Program-made: the position numbers and the translations under genes
Part shown: in pieces, positions 10,031 through 20,239 of the stretch
How positions within the stretch are numbered: position 1 is the stretch's first letter
Layout: every line of letters starts with the position of its first letter
Notes under the pieces: generated by a model
The model's input: only the letters and a program-made list of their open reading frames with translations
The model's database searches: none
Told to the model about the DNA's origin: nothing
NCBI GenBank assembly: GCA_000733355.1
Contig: JNVV01000040.1
Coordinates: 120,600 to 184,599 of the forward strand
Direction: 5' to 3'
From: Falciphora oryzae
Lineage: Eukaryota; Ascomycota; Sordariomycetes; Magnaporthales; Magnaporthaceae
Length of the DNA stretch: 64,000 bases

Positions 10031-10439
10031 CTCGGGCCCTTCGAGGAGGCCGGGTTCTTGGGACAGTTTGTGGTGGGCGATATGATTTTGGGTTTGCTTC
10101 TGGCTTGGTGACTTTTTTTTTTGCTTCTTTTTCGTCTTTCACTGCTTCAACGGATACGGGGAGTGTATGGGAAGGAGCTACAGGATCATGATAGCGATGT
10201 TCGGAGCTTCAATTTACACACATTGACTGCGTGATTCTATGCGCAATAAACGGGTCACGAATGTTCCAAGGCTTTGACTTTGCAACCCTTAACAGCGCGG
10301 CACTCGATGGCACCAGAATGCAACATTCCAATCCTGCCGGGACGAAAGAAACACCTGGAGGCCGGAGATCGAAATCAACCCCACTGATCGCGATTCATAG
10401 AGGAATGGCTTACTAGCCAGTGCCGGCGTCACTGCAATC
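10031..10439. other. Unassigned DNA
   Basis: There is no credible coding frame, only a T-rich tract at 10112-10122. It lies between a solo LTR and a LINE remnant, so it is probably repeat-derived. Confidence 0.3.
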
Positions 10440-11200
10440 AGCTATGGCCTGAACCAGTTCGGAAATGTCCGTGTCCGACGTGCAGAGGCAGCCGCTGCAA
10501 AAGAAGCGGCGAATGCCAGATGCCACGAGCAGGTGCTCACTGTGGGAGTGGTGGACGGGCCCATATATTCCATCCGTTTTGTGTAGGTGCCGTTCGCTTG
10601 GGGTGTAGGTATTACAGCGGCTGCGCCGACGTGGCCGTTAATAGAGCTTCCGTCGGTATAGACGCATATCGTCCCGGCTCTATAGTGTCGTGTTCCTTAA
10701 TGGCGTCCTCGGCGGACGGGTCGATGGAGACGGACGGTGGGATCCACTGCGCCATGGCGGCACAACGTGCGGTTGCCGCTTCTCGAATCGGTCGAGCTGT
10801 ACCTTGTACTTGCGTTCCAGCATGCTGGAGAATCGATCAAGCAGGTTTTGCGTGTTGCGTTCTCGGCCGGGCCTCCTTGGGTTGCTGTCGTTATCCTGGG
10901 GTGAGGCCATGTCATCATATAAAGGGGTGCTCCTAATGCGCATCGTGGCTTCTAGGGCTGTTTATTCGAGCTACTGTTGCACTGGGAGCAGGTGTGCCTC
11001 TACGTCCGCCGCTGCACCGGCCGTCGTGCGGGAAGCTCCAGTAATTTGGAGGTGCGTAACTTGCAGCTGACCGGGGGGCAGAAGGCCGGAGTCGCCGATC
11101 AGAAACGAGCGGTCGACGTTCCCATAGGCCCGTGGCCTTCCACACCTTTGCCTTTTACAACCCTGCAAAAATGCCCGTCTAAGTTGTCGTTGCATGGATG
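10440..11200 (-). mobile_element. Second LINE family remnant (RT connector + RNase H start)
   Basis: Minus-strand frames encode LLPPGQLQVTHLQITGA, then ERKYKVQLDRFEKRQPHVVPPW, then the start of an RNase H domain with the catalytic Asp in [19 protein letters not shown] (about 10660-10600). These blocks occur in this order in Tad/MGR-type LINEs. At least two frame changes and several stops separate them. The protein differs from the LINE at 8290-9523, so it is a different family or a distant copy. Confidence 0.6.
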
Positions 11201-12240
11201 GTGACCAGCGTCTAGCTAATAGATCGGGCCGCTTTCCTTAGGCACTCATGCCTGGCACCTCGTTTGCAGGGGATGCAAAGGGGGTCGCTGGTCCGAGCCC
11301 AAGGCCGGTATAAGCGGAGTCTTCGAGCCTATTCCAAACTTGGAAATCGGTGAGCGGGCTCTGAAAGAAAAGCCGGGGACTTTTATGTGGCCAATCGATG
11401 ATCTTGCTGCTATCAGCCGAAAAATAGCAGCGGTAAAAAAAGCGCTTTTGGCGGGCCACGATAAAAAAAGCAAGGTGCTAATCGCTTTCTGCACCCATAT
11501 GCAAGGCTTCAAAGGAAACCGAAAGAACTACGCAAGCTCGCCCAAACCCAAAAGAGCCGCAAACATACGAGCCCACGCTGTTGCTTGACTTCATCGCCCG
11601 GGCCTTTGATAGAATAGTATTAACGCTTGTATACGTCCGATGGGTCAAGAACTTAGCCTCCCTGGTGGACACTCTGAAAGCAAAGTTTGGATTAGGGAAT
11701 TTTGAAGTGCCCCTATGAAACTACAACCCCCCCCCCCCCCCCTTTTCTCCTGCGTACGTGGCAGCGGAGGAGAAATAACGCGAACGAAAGACGAAGGATG
11801 CAACACAATGTGTACCGAACTAATGCTCCTGAGAAGCTGAGCTGGATTGAGGATATTCTGCCGCTGTCGGAAGCCGAGATGCAGTGGTCCTGGGAGGACG
11901 CTCGGGGCCGGGAGTCTGGAGTTGCTTAGCGTGGGAGCTTTCTGGAGCTTGTACATACAACGATCACAGGGCCGGGCGAATTGGCGGTAAGAAATCAATC
12001 TTTGATTTGCCCGAGTGTGGGCAGCCAGCGCTCGCCTGATCCTACATGTGTGTTGCCCGGGGCGGGGTCCTCCGATGTGTTCCAGGGGGTGGGGCTTGGA
12101 CTGTGTAAGTCATATGGCGCTTCGAATGTTATATTCACAAACGCCGTCTATTTTTTGCCGAAGCAGACGCAACAGATCGAGGCAAGGATAAACGGGATTT
12201 GACGGACAATCGGGCTTTCTCCATTGGGGCCTTAATTCCT
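11201..12240. other. Unassigned, probably repeat-derived DNA
   Basis: 11340-11588 is open on the plus strand (82 codons, Lys-rich, EIGERALKEKPGTFMWPIDD) but I recognise no domain. 11729-11742 is a C run. 11780-12200 has no supported gene. It is sandwiched between TE remnants. Confidence 0.3.
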
Positions 12241-12675
12241 TAACGTGGTTCATCAGTGAGTGGCGCATATCAGCGAGTGGCGCACTTCAAAATCCCATAC
12301 TAAACGCCGTTTTCGACCCCCCGGTTAAATCTACCAATTTCTTATAAAATTCCATGAAAATTTAATATGTTATATTTAATTATATTACCGATTTTATACA
12401 TATTTTTCCAGATTTTTATTATTACTATTTTAGGAGAGTTTTAAACACTGTGCAAATCACTGTGTATAAATGGTAAATCACCTTAAAATAGTAATAATAA
12501 AAATCTGGAAAAATATGTATAAAATCGGTAATATAATTAAATATAACATATTAAATTTTCATGGAATTTTATAAGAAATTGGTAGATTTAACCGGGGGGT
12601 CGAAAACGGCGTTTAGTATGGGATTTTAAAGTGCGCCACTCGCTGATATGCGCCACTCACTGATGAACCACGTTA
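12241..12675. mobile_element. Foldback MITE with 190-bp terminal inverted repeats
   Basis: The 431-bp element (12243-12673) is flanked by TA on both sides. Its arms, 12243-12432 and 12484-12673, are complementary over about 190 bp with only an occasional mismatch, around a 51-bp centre. The tips read ACGTGGTTCATCAGTGAGTG. Inside each tip, ATCAGTGAGTGGCGCA and ATCAGCGAGTGGCGCA form a direct repeat typical of transposase binding sites. The arms are strikingly AT-rich inside. There is no coding capacity. The TA duplication suggests mobilisation by a Tc1/mariner/pogo transposase. Confidence 0.92.
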
Positions 12676-13185
12676 AGCATTATGTACAAAGAAAAGTCGT
12701 TGAAATTTTAAACTCAACTTTCGCGCTCGCTCTTTCCGCTTAACCAACTCTTACAACAATTGCGCAAATCACACTTGAAAGCTGGGGTGCGGAGGGGTGC
12801 TCCGCGATACCCAACGAAAACACGGCACGGCTGGTCAGGAGTGACCCCTGATCTGCGAATTTACACAGTTTATGCACTGTGAAGGTTGACAACTGCGAAA
12901 CCAAGCCGAGGTTTAAACTGCGCCTTTTTGACTCGCTAGCTCATTTTCTGTGCACCGGACATGTTTGGCGGGGTAGCCGGACGAGCAAGCAAGCAATTGT
13001 AACCTTTCGATGTAGGGACAAGCCTGCGGGCGGCCGTTGTTGTCAATTTCCCACACATTATCACCGAGGGTTTCCAATCGGCCACACAGTATTAGGGGTG
13101 GTTGGGGGTGCGAAAGGAAAATGCCATCGGTCCATTTCGATGCCAGAGGCGGAAGAGATGCATGACATGTGAAACTCCCTGGCAC
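12676..13185. other. Unassigned DNA
   Basis: I see no supported gene. Short open frames exist on both strands without recognisable domains. Confidence 0.3.
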
Positions 13186-13449
13186 CTACCACGGCGGTAC
13201 AATCCTAATAGTTTGTACCTCCGAGGCTTGTGCGCTACTCGGCGTCACGGCCAGTAGGGCCCTGATCAGAGATAGAGGAGTGGAGTTGGGCCTGGAGACT
13301 CTTATCTGGCGATAAGGGAGGAGGCTCCACAAGGTGGATCCCGCACAGAGATACCCAAATCTCTGCAGGGCCAAGCCTCCGGCTTCCAGCCTACTCCGAA
13401 TATAATCTTTCTGTTCCTCCAATTTCTCTGCCCTCGACTGCTTTGACAT
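13186..13449 (-). CDS. Short open frame, unrecognised
   Basis: The 87-codon frame begins MSKQSRAEKLEEQKDYIRSR, a plausible charged helix, then loses character. It contains the third GATAAG hairpin (13301-13316), the same motif found in TE-derived DNA at 2464 and 2807. It is probably the remnant of a transposon gene, and I do not recognise the family. Confidence 0.25.
   Translation of the reverse strand: MSKQSRAEKLEEQKDYIRSRLEAGGLALQRFGYLCAGSTLWSLLPYRQIRVSRPNSTPLSLIRALLAVTPSSAQASEVQTIRIVPPW
13301..13316. repeat. GATAAG palindrome, copy 3
   Basis: CTTATCTGGCGATAAG has the same 6-bp arms as copies 1 and 2 and a different 4-bp centre. Confidence 0.45.
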
Positions 13450-13609
13450 TGCTTCAGCGCGCGTAAAGCTTAAAATGGCAGCCGCACGGACAGCAGCGGC
13501 AGGATGAAAGGAGGAAAAAAATTATAACAGCTCAGTTACTTTTTTTATCGAAGGTGTTAGGAGGCTGGCGCAAAATGATAATTCAATCTCATTCCAATTA
13601 GTTGTGTAA

Positions 13610-13647
13610 TTAGTCAGCACGTCAGCCCAGGCTGACGTGCTGACTAA
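13610..13647. repeat. Perfect 18-bp inverted repeat with 2-bp loop
   Basis: Arms 13610-13627 (TTAGTCAGCACGTCAGCC) and 13630-13647 are exact reverse complements around CA. It has no terminator-like U tract. It could be a fused pair of TIR tips or a cruciform-prone relic. Confidence 0.7.
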
Positions 13648-13757
13648 CTGATGCTTAGTGGCATTTGCTCGCCTCGAGGTCAGACCTAGCCGATTTTGGA
13701 GGCCCAACGACCCGTGTTCCGGCAGGCGGTACCCAGCACCCTCTAGGAGACACCCGG

Positions 13758-14196
13758 TCAAGGCGGCTCATGACGGCGGTCAACCCCTGGAGCGACGCAC
13801 GCTGCGGCGCACGCGGAGGGACGCGTGACATGGAGAATTCCGGACGGCGTGGCCATCGTGCTGCAGGTCGAGTTACTCGATCCGCCGTCTGTTGCTGTCG
13901 GTGTCGACGCCACTTGCTGCCTCTTCTCGATCGGGGTGCGGCAGATGGGGCACGTGTTGTACTCCTTGAGCCATAGGATAACGCACTCGTCGTGGAACCA
14001 GTGTTTGCACGGCAGAACCGTCACTTCATCACCCTTTTGTAGCTCGTCGATGCAGATGGTGCACTTGTCGCCGTCGATGCCCATCATGCCCGCATCCAGC
14101 TTCTTGCGCTCTAGCCGATCCAAAGCAGTCTGCGAGGCTGGTGGGGCCGCGTTAGACTGCGGGTTGGCCTCCATCAAGTTCGAGAGATCGAGATGA
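13758..14196 (-). pseudogene. RING-H2 E3 ligase fragment, N-terminus missing
   Basis: RING-H2 proteins transfer ubiquitin from E2 to substrate. The minus-strand frame contains CTICIDELQKGDEVTVLPC, then KHWFHDECVILWL, then CPIC, giving a complete C3H2C3 metal-ligand set. It is preceded by TALDRLERKKLDAGMMG, the usual lead-in of the large fungal RING family. Upstream of about residue SDHLDLSNLM the frame reads into sequence that on the other strand makes a coiled coil for the next gene, so the N-terminal half of the expected protein is absent. There is no start codon of its own; the frame is open only because of neighbouring sequence. Confidence 0.7.
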
Positions 14197-14205
14197 TCCG
14201 AGATC

Positions 14206-16528
14206 TTGGTACAGACGCAGAACGCGCTCGAAGACGCCAATGCCGAAAATAGAAGACAGGCGGAAGAGCTGGAGAGCTTGCGCAAAGGGAGGGGCGAGCC
14301 CCAGGCAACCAACCTGCTCCTTGAGAACGACCTCAAAGAGGCGATGGAGAGCGTCGAGAGGTCCGCCGAGGACCCGGGTTGCGACCAAGGTAGTGCACGC
14401 CACACCTCAAGACCACCCTCATCGCGCTGCTACTAAGGATACTGCTGAGCCCCTCAACAAGGGGGCAATATTAATTGGCATCGAAAAGTATTCCTATAAG
14501 GACTCGGTGGAAAAGAGAAAAAGATGTACGATGAAAGGGGTCGAGATGAAAGCNNNNNNNNNNNNNNNNNNNNNNNNNNNNNNNNNNNNNNNNNNNNNNN
14601 NNNNNNNNNNNNNNNNNNNNNNNNNNNNNNNNNNNNNNNNNNNNNNNNNNNCCGGGACTATCTGATCAAGACCATGAAGCTGGACGCCGACAACATAAAA
14701 ATGCTCCTGGCGCCGGTCGAGAACATGACGCACCGGTTCGAGCTGCCGCTTAAAGGCCAATACGAAAAGCCTACGTACGAGAACATGGTCCGCGTCCTAG
14801 CCGACGTCCCGAACTACGCCAAAAAGAACGACCTGGTGTACATCCACTACTCCGGTCACGGCGGCCAGGCGTCGACGATGTTCGCCGAGCTTAAGAAGAA
14901 TAGGACGATATCGGCCACCCCCTGCTACCGGCAGATATCGCCCTCGTCGGGAAGTACCTCCGCGACGTCGAGCTCGGCGCCCTGCTGCAGGATATTATCC
15001 AGGTCGGCGTCGTGCCCACGGTGGTGCTGGACTGCTGCCACTCAGGCGGTGCCATCCGCGGCGAAGATGACGACGACATCCTAGAAGGTGTGCGCGGTGA
15101 CGACCAGATGTACCAGCCCAACCCCGGCGAGGACCTCCCTCTGAACAAGGCGAGCATCGAGCACTGGGGCAACAAGGCGCAGTGGATGGAGGTGCCTAAT
15201 GGCTTCGCTGTGCTGGCTGCATGCCTAAACTACCAAAAAGCCAAGGAGATGAGAGATATCCAGAGGGATTAGACGGTGTCCCGGCACGGCCGGCTAACAT
15301 TCTAGTTGCTAGATACGGTGCGCACTAGCCCACTGAGCCTCAGCTCGGCTGCCATCTACGACCGCGTTTGCGCCAAGATCCAGAACGCCGTCCCGGGCCA
15401 GACCCCCTACCTCGTTGGCGGCCACGACCGCTTCTTCTTCGGCCCCAGGCACCAGTCCCAGGTCTATGCCGTGCCGGTAAAGACCGTCTCTATCGACAAA
15501 AGGCAGATCGGCCTGGCCGGCGGCCTCTGGCGTTAAGGAGAAGGCCGAATATGGGATTCTCCCGCTGACGTTCGACCTCGGCAAGCGTATGACGGAGTCG
15601 GGCGTGCTGGCGCGCGTTAAAGTCGAGCGGGTGCGGATAGGGACGTCCGACGCGACGTTCGCCGACGGCCCGGGAGTTAACCCTCCTTCGCGGCGGGGGC
15701 AGATTAGGGAGGGCTGTCCTGTGGTGCTGCAGATCCTGCCCCTGGAGGCGCAGGCCACCGTCTGCTTCCTTGCTGCCGACGAAGAGCAGTGGCGGCGGTT
15801 CGAGCAGGGCTGGGCGCAACACACCAGCGGCTGCTCCCAGCTGCGATTGCCAGCGAGGGGGGAAAGGGGCGCTGGTGATGATGCTCTGTTCACCATAGCC
15901 GTCGACTGCAAGGGCCTGTTCCAACTAACGGACCGGCCGGACGAGCGCGATCGCGCAGACATTGCACCTATTGCGATGGGACGCTCAGGACGGCATGCCG
16001 AAGTTGGTCCGCCGTCTTGAGCGCTTCGCGCGCTTCCACCTGCTTAGGGAGCTGGAGAATCCAGGCTTCCGCTTTGCCGACCTCCCCAGCCTTGTTACCA
16101 TCGATGTCCAGCCAGCGCCTGATAGCAAGTACTTCGAAGACGAGTTCATCTACCCAGCCGACGGCATTCCGTGCCGGAACGGCGTATACGAGGTGCCCGA
16201 GCGGAGGCTGTTCCGCGTTACGGTAACCAACAAGGCGGATTTCAAAGTCGGGTGCACGATCTTAAACTTCGTACCCGAGTTCGATATCAGCATCATCTCC
16301 CCCAAGGAGGGCACTTCGCCGTTCCACACCATCCTTGTTAAGGGGAAGCTGGTCGAGGACTTAGGGGTCGTCATCCCCGATGCTTTGTGGAAGGCGGAGA
16401 AGGACGCGGCGGTAGTGGACCTCTTCAAGATCCTGGTGTCCAGGCCCGAGAGGGACGTGGACTCGCTGGACGACCTCTTGGCCATGCTTCGGCCGCTGAC
16501 CCGCGACGGGTTTACTGTCAAAGCCTAG
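14206..16528 (+). pseudogene. Caspase-domain (peptidase C14) protein, frameshifted, with gap
   Basis: The upstream part is a Glu-rich coiled coil (ENRRQAEELESLRKG) and then a piece resembling TPR-protein sequence (HATPQDHPHRA). The caspase fold starts at KGAILIGIEKYSYKDS, is interrupted by the N gap at 14554-14651, and continues with RDYLIKTMKLDADNIKMLL. The catalytic His lies in YIHYSGHGGQ (about 14850) and the catalytic Cys in VVLDCCHSGGAIRGEDD (about 15030). A long C-terminal region follows to 16528 (PYLVGGHDRFFFGP; GVYEVPERRLFRVTV; stop after DGFTVKA). The frame changes near 14890, 15535 and 15955, and an in-frame stop lies at 15270. A predicted protein of about 750 residues is therefore broken. 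Related caspase proteins occur next to NLRs in other fungi. Confidence 0.8.
14554..14651. other. Assembly gap (98 N)
   Basis: Ambiguous bases fall inside the caspase domain. The missing protein segment, judged from the fold, may be only about 10-15 residues, so the true gap length could differ from 98 bp. Confidence 0.99.
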
Positions 16529-16699
16529 GAGAATGTCGGCGACTGGCAGACCAAGGACATATTTCGTTCGGGCGTTACCATCGTCCGAATAGTTGGTAAT
16601 TGATTAATTTTAGATAAACCTTTTTTGCTTGGAATTGAGGAGACACCCATCCATGTCCGCTATAACATATGGTGAAGAAAGTGTAAAAAAAAAATGTCA

Positions 16700-17265
16700 C
16701 TCGTTCGCCTCGTTATTCGCATAAAGGATCCGCTGTCCATTAGTCTCAACGCTATCGAACTTGCCGTCCAGCTCGTCCTTCCCGGGCGAGCCGGCCATTT
16801 TATAGCGGGCTAGTGCGCACCGTACCCAGCGGCAAGTACGTTAGCCGGCCGTGCTAGAACTCGACTCCGTCGTTGGGTCGGATCTCGCTCACCTCCTTGG
16901 CCTTTTGCTAGTTGGGACAGGCGGCCAGCACGACAAAGTCGGCCGGTGCCTGCATCCACCGAAACTTGTGGCCCAGCGCGCCACGCTGCGCTCCGCAGTC
17001 TGGTCGGACCGATACACTAGCTTTTCGCCTCGGACGCCTGCGGGGTCGGCGTCGGTGTCGTCCTCGCCCCGGATTGCGCCGCCCGAGTGGCAGCAGTCGA
17101 GCACGACGGTCAGCAGGGCGCCGCCTTGGACGATGTCCTGCAGGAGCGCCGCGAGCTCGACGTCGTGCAGGTAGCGGCCCGCAAGCGCGAGGTCGGTCGG
17201 CGTCAGCGAGTGGTCGATCTTGTCGCCGCTCTTCCGCTTGAGCTCGGCGAACACGGGGGCCCGGC
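16700..17265 (-). pseudogene. Second caspase-domain fragment, inverted
   Basis: The minus-strand frame contains FAELKRKSGDKIDHSLTPTD, then AGRYLHDVELAALLQDI and VVLDCCHSGGAIRGEDD, matching the catalytic-Cys half of the gene at 14206-16528. It differs in many residues and carries an intact SGDKIDHSL stretch where the first copy is frameshifted. The His half is missing at the 5' side (17265), and the frame shifts after AERSVARW. The two copies face each other, with 3' ends about 170 bp apart. Confidence 0.75.
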
Positions 17266-17269
17266 TATG

Positions 17270-17925
17270 ACTTTGCCCGGTCTTTAATTATCCGTTCCCC
17301 ACTGCTCGCAGACTACCCCGTAAATTCCTTTCCTATAAGGCGCCGCGAGTAGTCGCAACGCAGTTTAACGTGTTTTTGCATGACATATCCAATGAAAGGA
17401 GTATTTCCCACAACATCTACATTGTCCGTCGCTGCGCGTTCGGTACTTCCGGCGAGGCTTGGCCACATGGTCTGGCATATTCCAGATAAAATCCTGTGGT
17501 CGTACGCGACCAAGAAGTTTTGACGCCTTCCAGTGTTCTGCACCCTGTTGCGTGTCCGAGCCGGTGTGCGGCAATTTTGCCATTGGTCGATATGCGAGTT
17601 TTTGGCCTGGTCGCGTTGGGTCGTGACAATATAACAGCTTTGACGGGCACCTCGAACACCAATAACCGAAACCTTATCTGTTGCAAACCATATGCGCTAA
17701 TGCATATTGTTGCACAGTTTTGACGGGCCGGTAGCCACTCACTCATGGCATCCGACCTGGCCCACGACCGTGTGATGATTAACGAGAGCCGTACAGACTT
17801 ATGTTAAAGAGGTTGCATTCTAGGCAGAGGCCGTAGTCTCCTGATATTCTCCGTAACTTAACCCATATCTCCTCCATCTGTTTTAATACAAAACGGCCAG
17901 TGACGGTTGAAACAACATCAGAGAT
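17270..17925. other. Unassigned DNA
   Basis: Overlapping minus-strand frames of 72-109 codons are open at 17313-17746, but none carries a domain I recognise. Confidence 0.3.
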
Positions 17926-17930
17926 TTGAA

Positions 17931-18026
17931 ATGGAAAATATCAATTTGGCCACTATCGCTGCCGAGGAGGCAGTGGACACCACACCTCAAGACCACCCCG
18001 ATCGCGCTGGCTACTGGAGCCTATGA
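17931..18026 (+). pseudogene. N-terminal scrap of a TPR-type protein
   Basis: This 31-codon frame starts MENINLATIAAEEAVDTTPQ and continues DHPDRAGY, the lead-in found before tetratricopeptide arrays in fungal TPR/NLR proteins, then hits a stop. The string CACACCTCAAGACCACCC recurs at 14401, just before the caspase domain, so both loci captured the same segment. Confidence 0.5.
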
Positions 18027-18087
18027 AGCCAACGGGCAAATCACGGAAGCCGTCGCTCAGTCGACTACGTCCGCGAACCCATCTTAA

Positions 18088-18498
18088 GAAAAGAGGTCAA
18101 CGCCAGAAACTAGTCGCATTCCATCCGTCGTCGACAAGGAGCCGAGCCGGAAAGAAGGGCAGGGTACGTTTCAAAACGCGCCTGTTAACAAGCCATCTAC
18201 GCCAAAGCCGAGCTCCTCCAGACTAGCGAACAGCACGCCAGCTCGCCCCGAAACCCCCAAGCCCCCGACACTGCCCTCGGGTAATATTCCAAGGCTTCCG
18301 AAGCGGCCAAATGTGACTGTGCCTGGTCAAGGCCTCGGGCTGCGCACGTATAATCGTCGCTATTCTGCCAGCCCTGTCGCCTTGGAGCCCCACCCTGACA
18401 AGGAATTGAGCCTTATCAAGTTGTGGTCCCAATTGGCCGACAGTCCCGCCATGACTGGCCATCGGCGCAGATTGGGGATTAAGAGAAAGGAACTTTGA
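18088..18498 (+). pseudogene. Proline-rich open frame, unrecognised
   Basis: The frame is open for 137 codons without an early ATG. It is disordered and Pro/Ser-rich at first (ANSTPARPETPKPPTLPSG), then more structured (LRTYNRRYSASPVALEP; KELSLIKLWSQLADSPAMTG). It resembles linker and C-terminal sequence of a larger protein, but I cannot name the family. It directly follows the TPR scrap in another frame and may be part of the same decayed gene. Confidence 0.35.
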
Positions 18499-18499
18499 C

Positions 18500-19356
18500 G
18501 GGGTATTTAGATCTGAGCAGGCGTTCGAGGCCAGCATCGCTGCCGTAGGAACGATCGGGTAGGGGCGCGGTATGAGATGGATGCTGTCGGCCAACCTTTG
18601 GCGCGCGAAGGGGTTGGGACTAGACGGAGAATATCCCAGCTTGCGATTTGCAGGCTCGTGCGTAGAATACCCCGCAGCTAATGAACCTGCCGTGTAGAAA
18701 TGCAGGGTGTACCCCAAAAAAAAAAAACCCTGTACTCACAACATGAGTCCTTCAGGCACTTCGTTCAGCGCCGCCTCCGTTGTGTGCAGGCGCATCCGTC
18801 TCGACAGTCGCCGTTACTTTGGCGCCGGCCGTCACATTCCGCATTTGTTTCCGCCGTAAACAAGGATACCCGATAGTACAGCGGGGTACTTCGTGGTCGT
18901 AACAGAAGAGGCGTCATCTCGTCGTTGAGAGATACGGCCCCAGTTTTCGTCTGCCTTGCAAGTTTAATGGGGTTTGTAGCCTGCTCGGCCTCAAATTTGG
19001 GCCTTTTGGAAGGGCGGCGCCGAGGCTCCGCACCCCGCAGGGGACTAGGGGAGGGAGGCGGCCAAATTCAGCTCCGACAGTGCACGCGCGTGAGCCCCAG
19101 CAGAGTCCTCTCTTCTACCTGTGGGTGCATACGATTTTTCGGCAAGCGACGCGCATTTCCGTCGCGGCGAGCGATGGTGATGTCGCCGACCTTTCAGGTC
19201 CGGATTCTCACGGGTACCTGGATCTCCACACGTACACCCTGCTCGATGCTTTTCCCATGCCCCTTTCCATGGTCTTTACGTGCGGAGCAGCGTCCTGTGG
19301 TATCCCGCCTCTGGTTGCCTGCCCCCCCTTTTGGCCCACTACCACCACTACCCTGT
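18500..19356. other. Unassigned DNA
   Basis: There is an A12 run at 18717-18728. I see no supported gene. Confidence 0.3.
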
Positions 19357-19445
19357 GGGCATCCGCCCGGGCCGGTCTAGTTCGATCCGTACCGCCTGCC
19401 CTAGCCCGGGGTTGGTCCTTGGCCGCGGCCTCCCAGCAAACCAAG
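19357..19445 (+). repeat. Dispersed repeat R2, copy 1
   Basis: GCCCGGGCCGGTCTAGTTCG, then CCCGGGGTTGGTCCTTGGCC and CCTCCCAGCAA. It matches 26326-26428 in inverted orientation at about 90% identity by eye. Confidence 0.75.
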
Positions 19446-19949
19446 CTCCGGAGCTGCAACAGGCGAGGCCACAAGGCGAGGCGACACACTCGCCTTGCCA
19501 CCGCGACGCGGCAGCTTCCAAAGCCCGGCACACACCACCAGCACTCGGTCGCCTTCCCGCGCAGATCCGACAAAGCAGCATCGCATTAACAAAAAGTGGA
19601 GGAGTCTGCCCGTCCGCCCGACTGCTCCTTCAAATATGGAGTGTGCCCTTGCGCTCGAGGAAATCCACCAGCTCAGCGTTGTCAGCACGCTCCTTGAACT
19701 GTGCCCCAGAAGGCCTGGGGTCTCGGAAGTCCAAGCCCAGTCAGTCAATACAAAAGAGCCAGCCGGGCCACCAGTGCATATTGTGTTGCTACTAGCGCCA
19801 AATGCCGTTGCATGCTGCTGCTGTAGGCTGCCGATTTTAAGCAAATGCGGCAACGGCGCCAGGAGACCCTTGCCGAGCAATGAACCGCTGACCCACACGT
19901 AACTTTTCTTGACCCGCAAGTAATCCGTACCGCCCGCATTCACGCCCTC

Positions 19950-20230
19950 TCTGACCCTTGGGACATCCACCGAAATCGACCTTGTGGACGTGGTCGCTTC
20001 AGCTTTGCGTGACCCCATTTACAAGGCCGACGCACCAACCTGCAGACCATCAGTCTGGTGGTGATGTCAGACAAGCGCGTGTTAACCAACTTGAAACGCG
20101 TGAATATCAAAAACTTGTGGCTCAGCGAGGCGTATTACGACGGCAAGACCGAGTTGGCTTATACAACGGCGGAGATGCCGGCAGACGGGCTGACGAAGAA
20201 CCTGAAAGTACGTCGGGCTGAAGGATCGCT
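19950..20230 (+). mobile_element. Copia-type retrotransposon remnant (RNase H end)
   Basis: The plus-strand frame reads VVMSDKRVLTNLKRVNIKNLW and ends TTAEMPADGLTKNL, the hallmark C-terminal block of Copia polyproteins (usual form xTxxMxADxLTK). Sequence upstream to about 19600 may be further RT/RNase H coding DNA, but frameshifts make it unreadable. No LTR was identified. Confidence 0.65.
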
Positions 20231-20239
20231 GCCCCTGAC

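Noticed and set aside
19401..20018. 205-codon minus-strand frame
   Set aside because: It overlaps Copia-derived plus-strand sequence and repeat R2, so it is probably a shadow.
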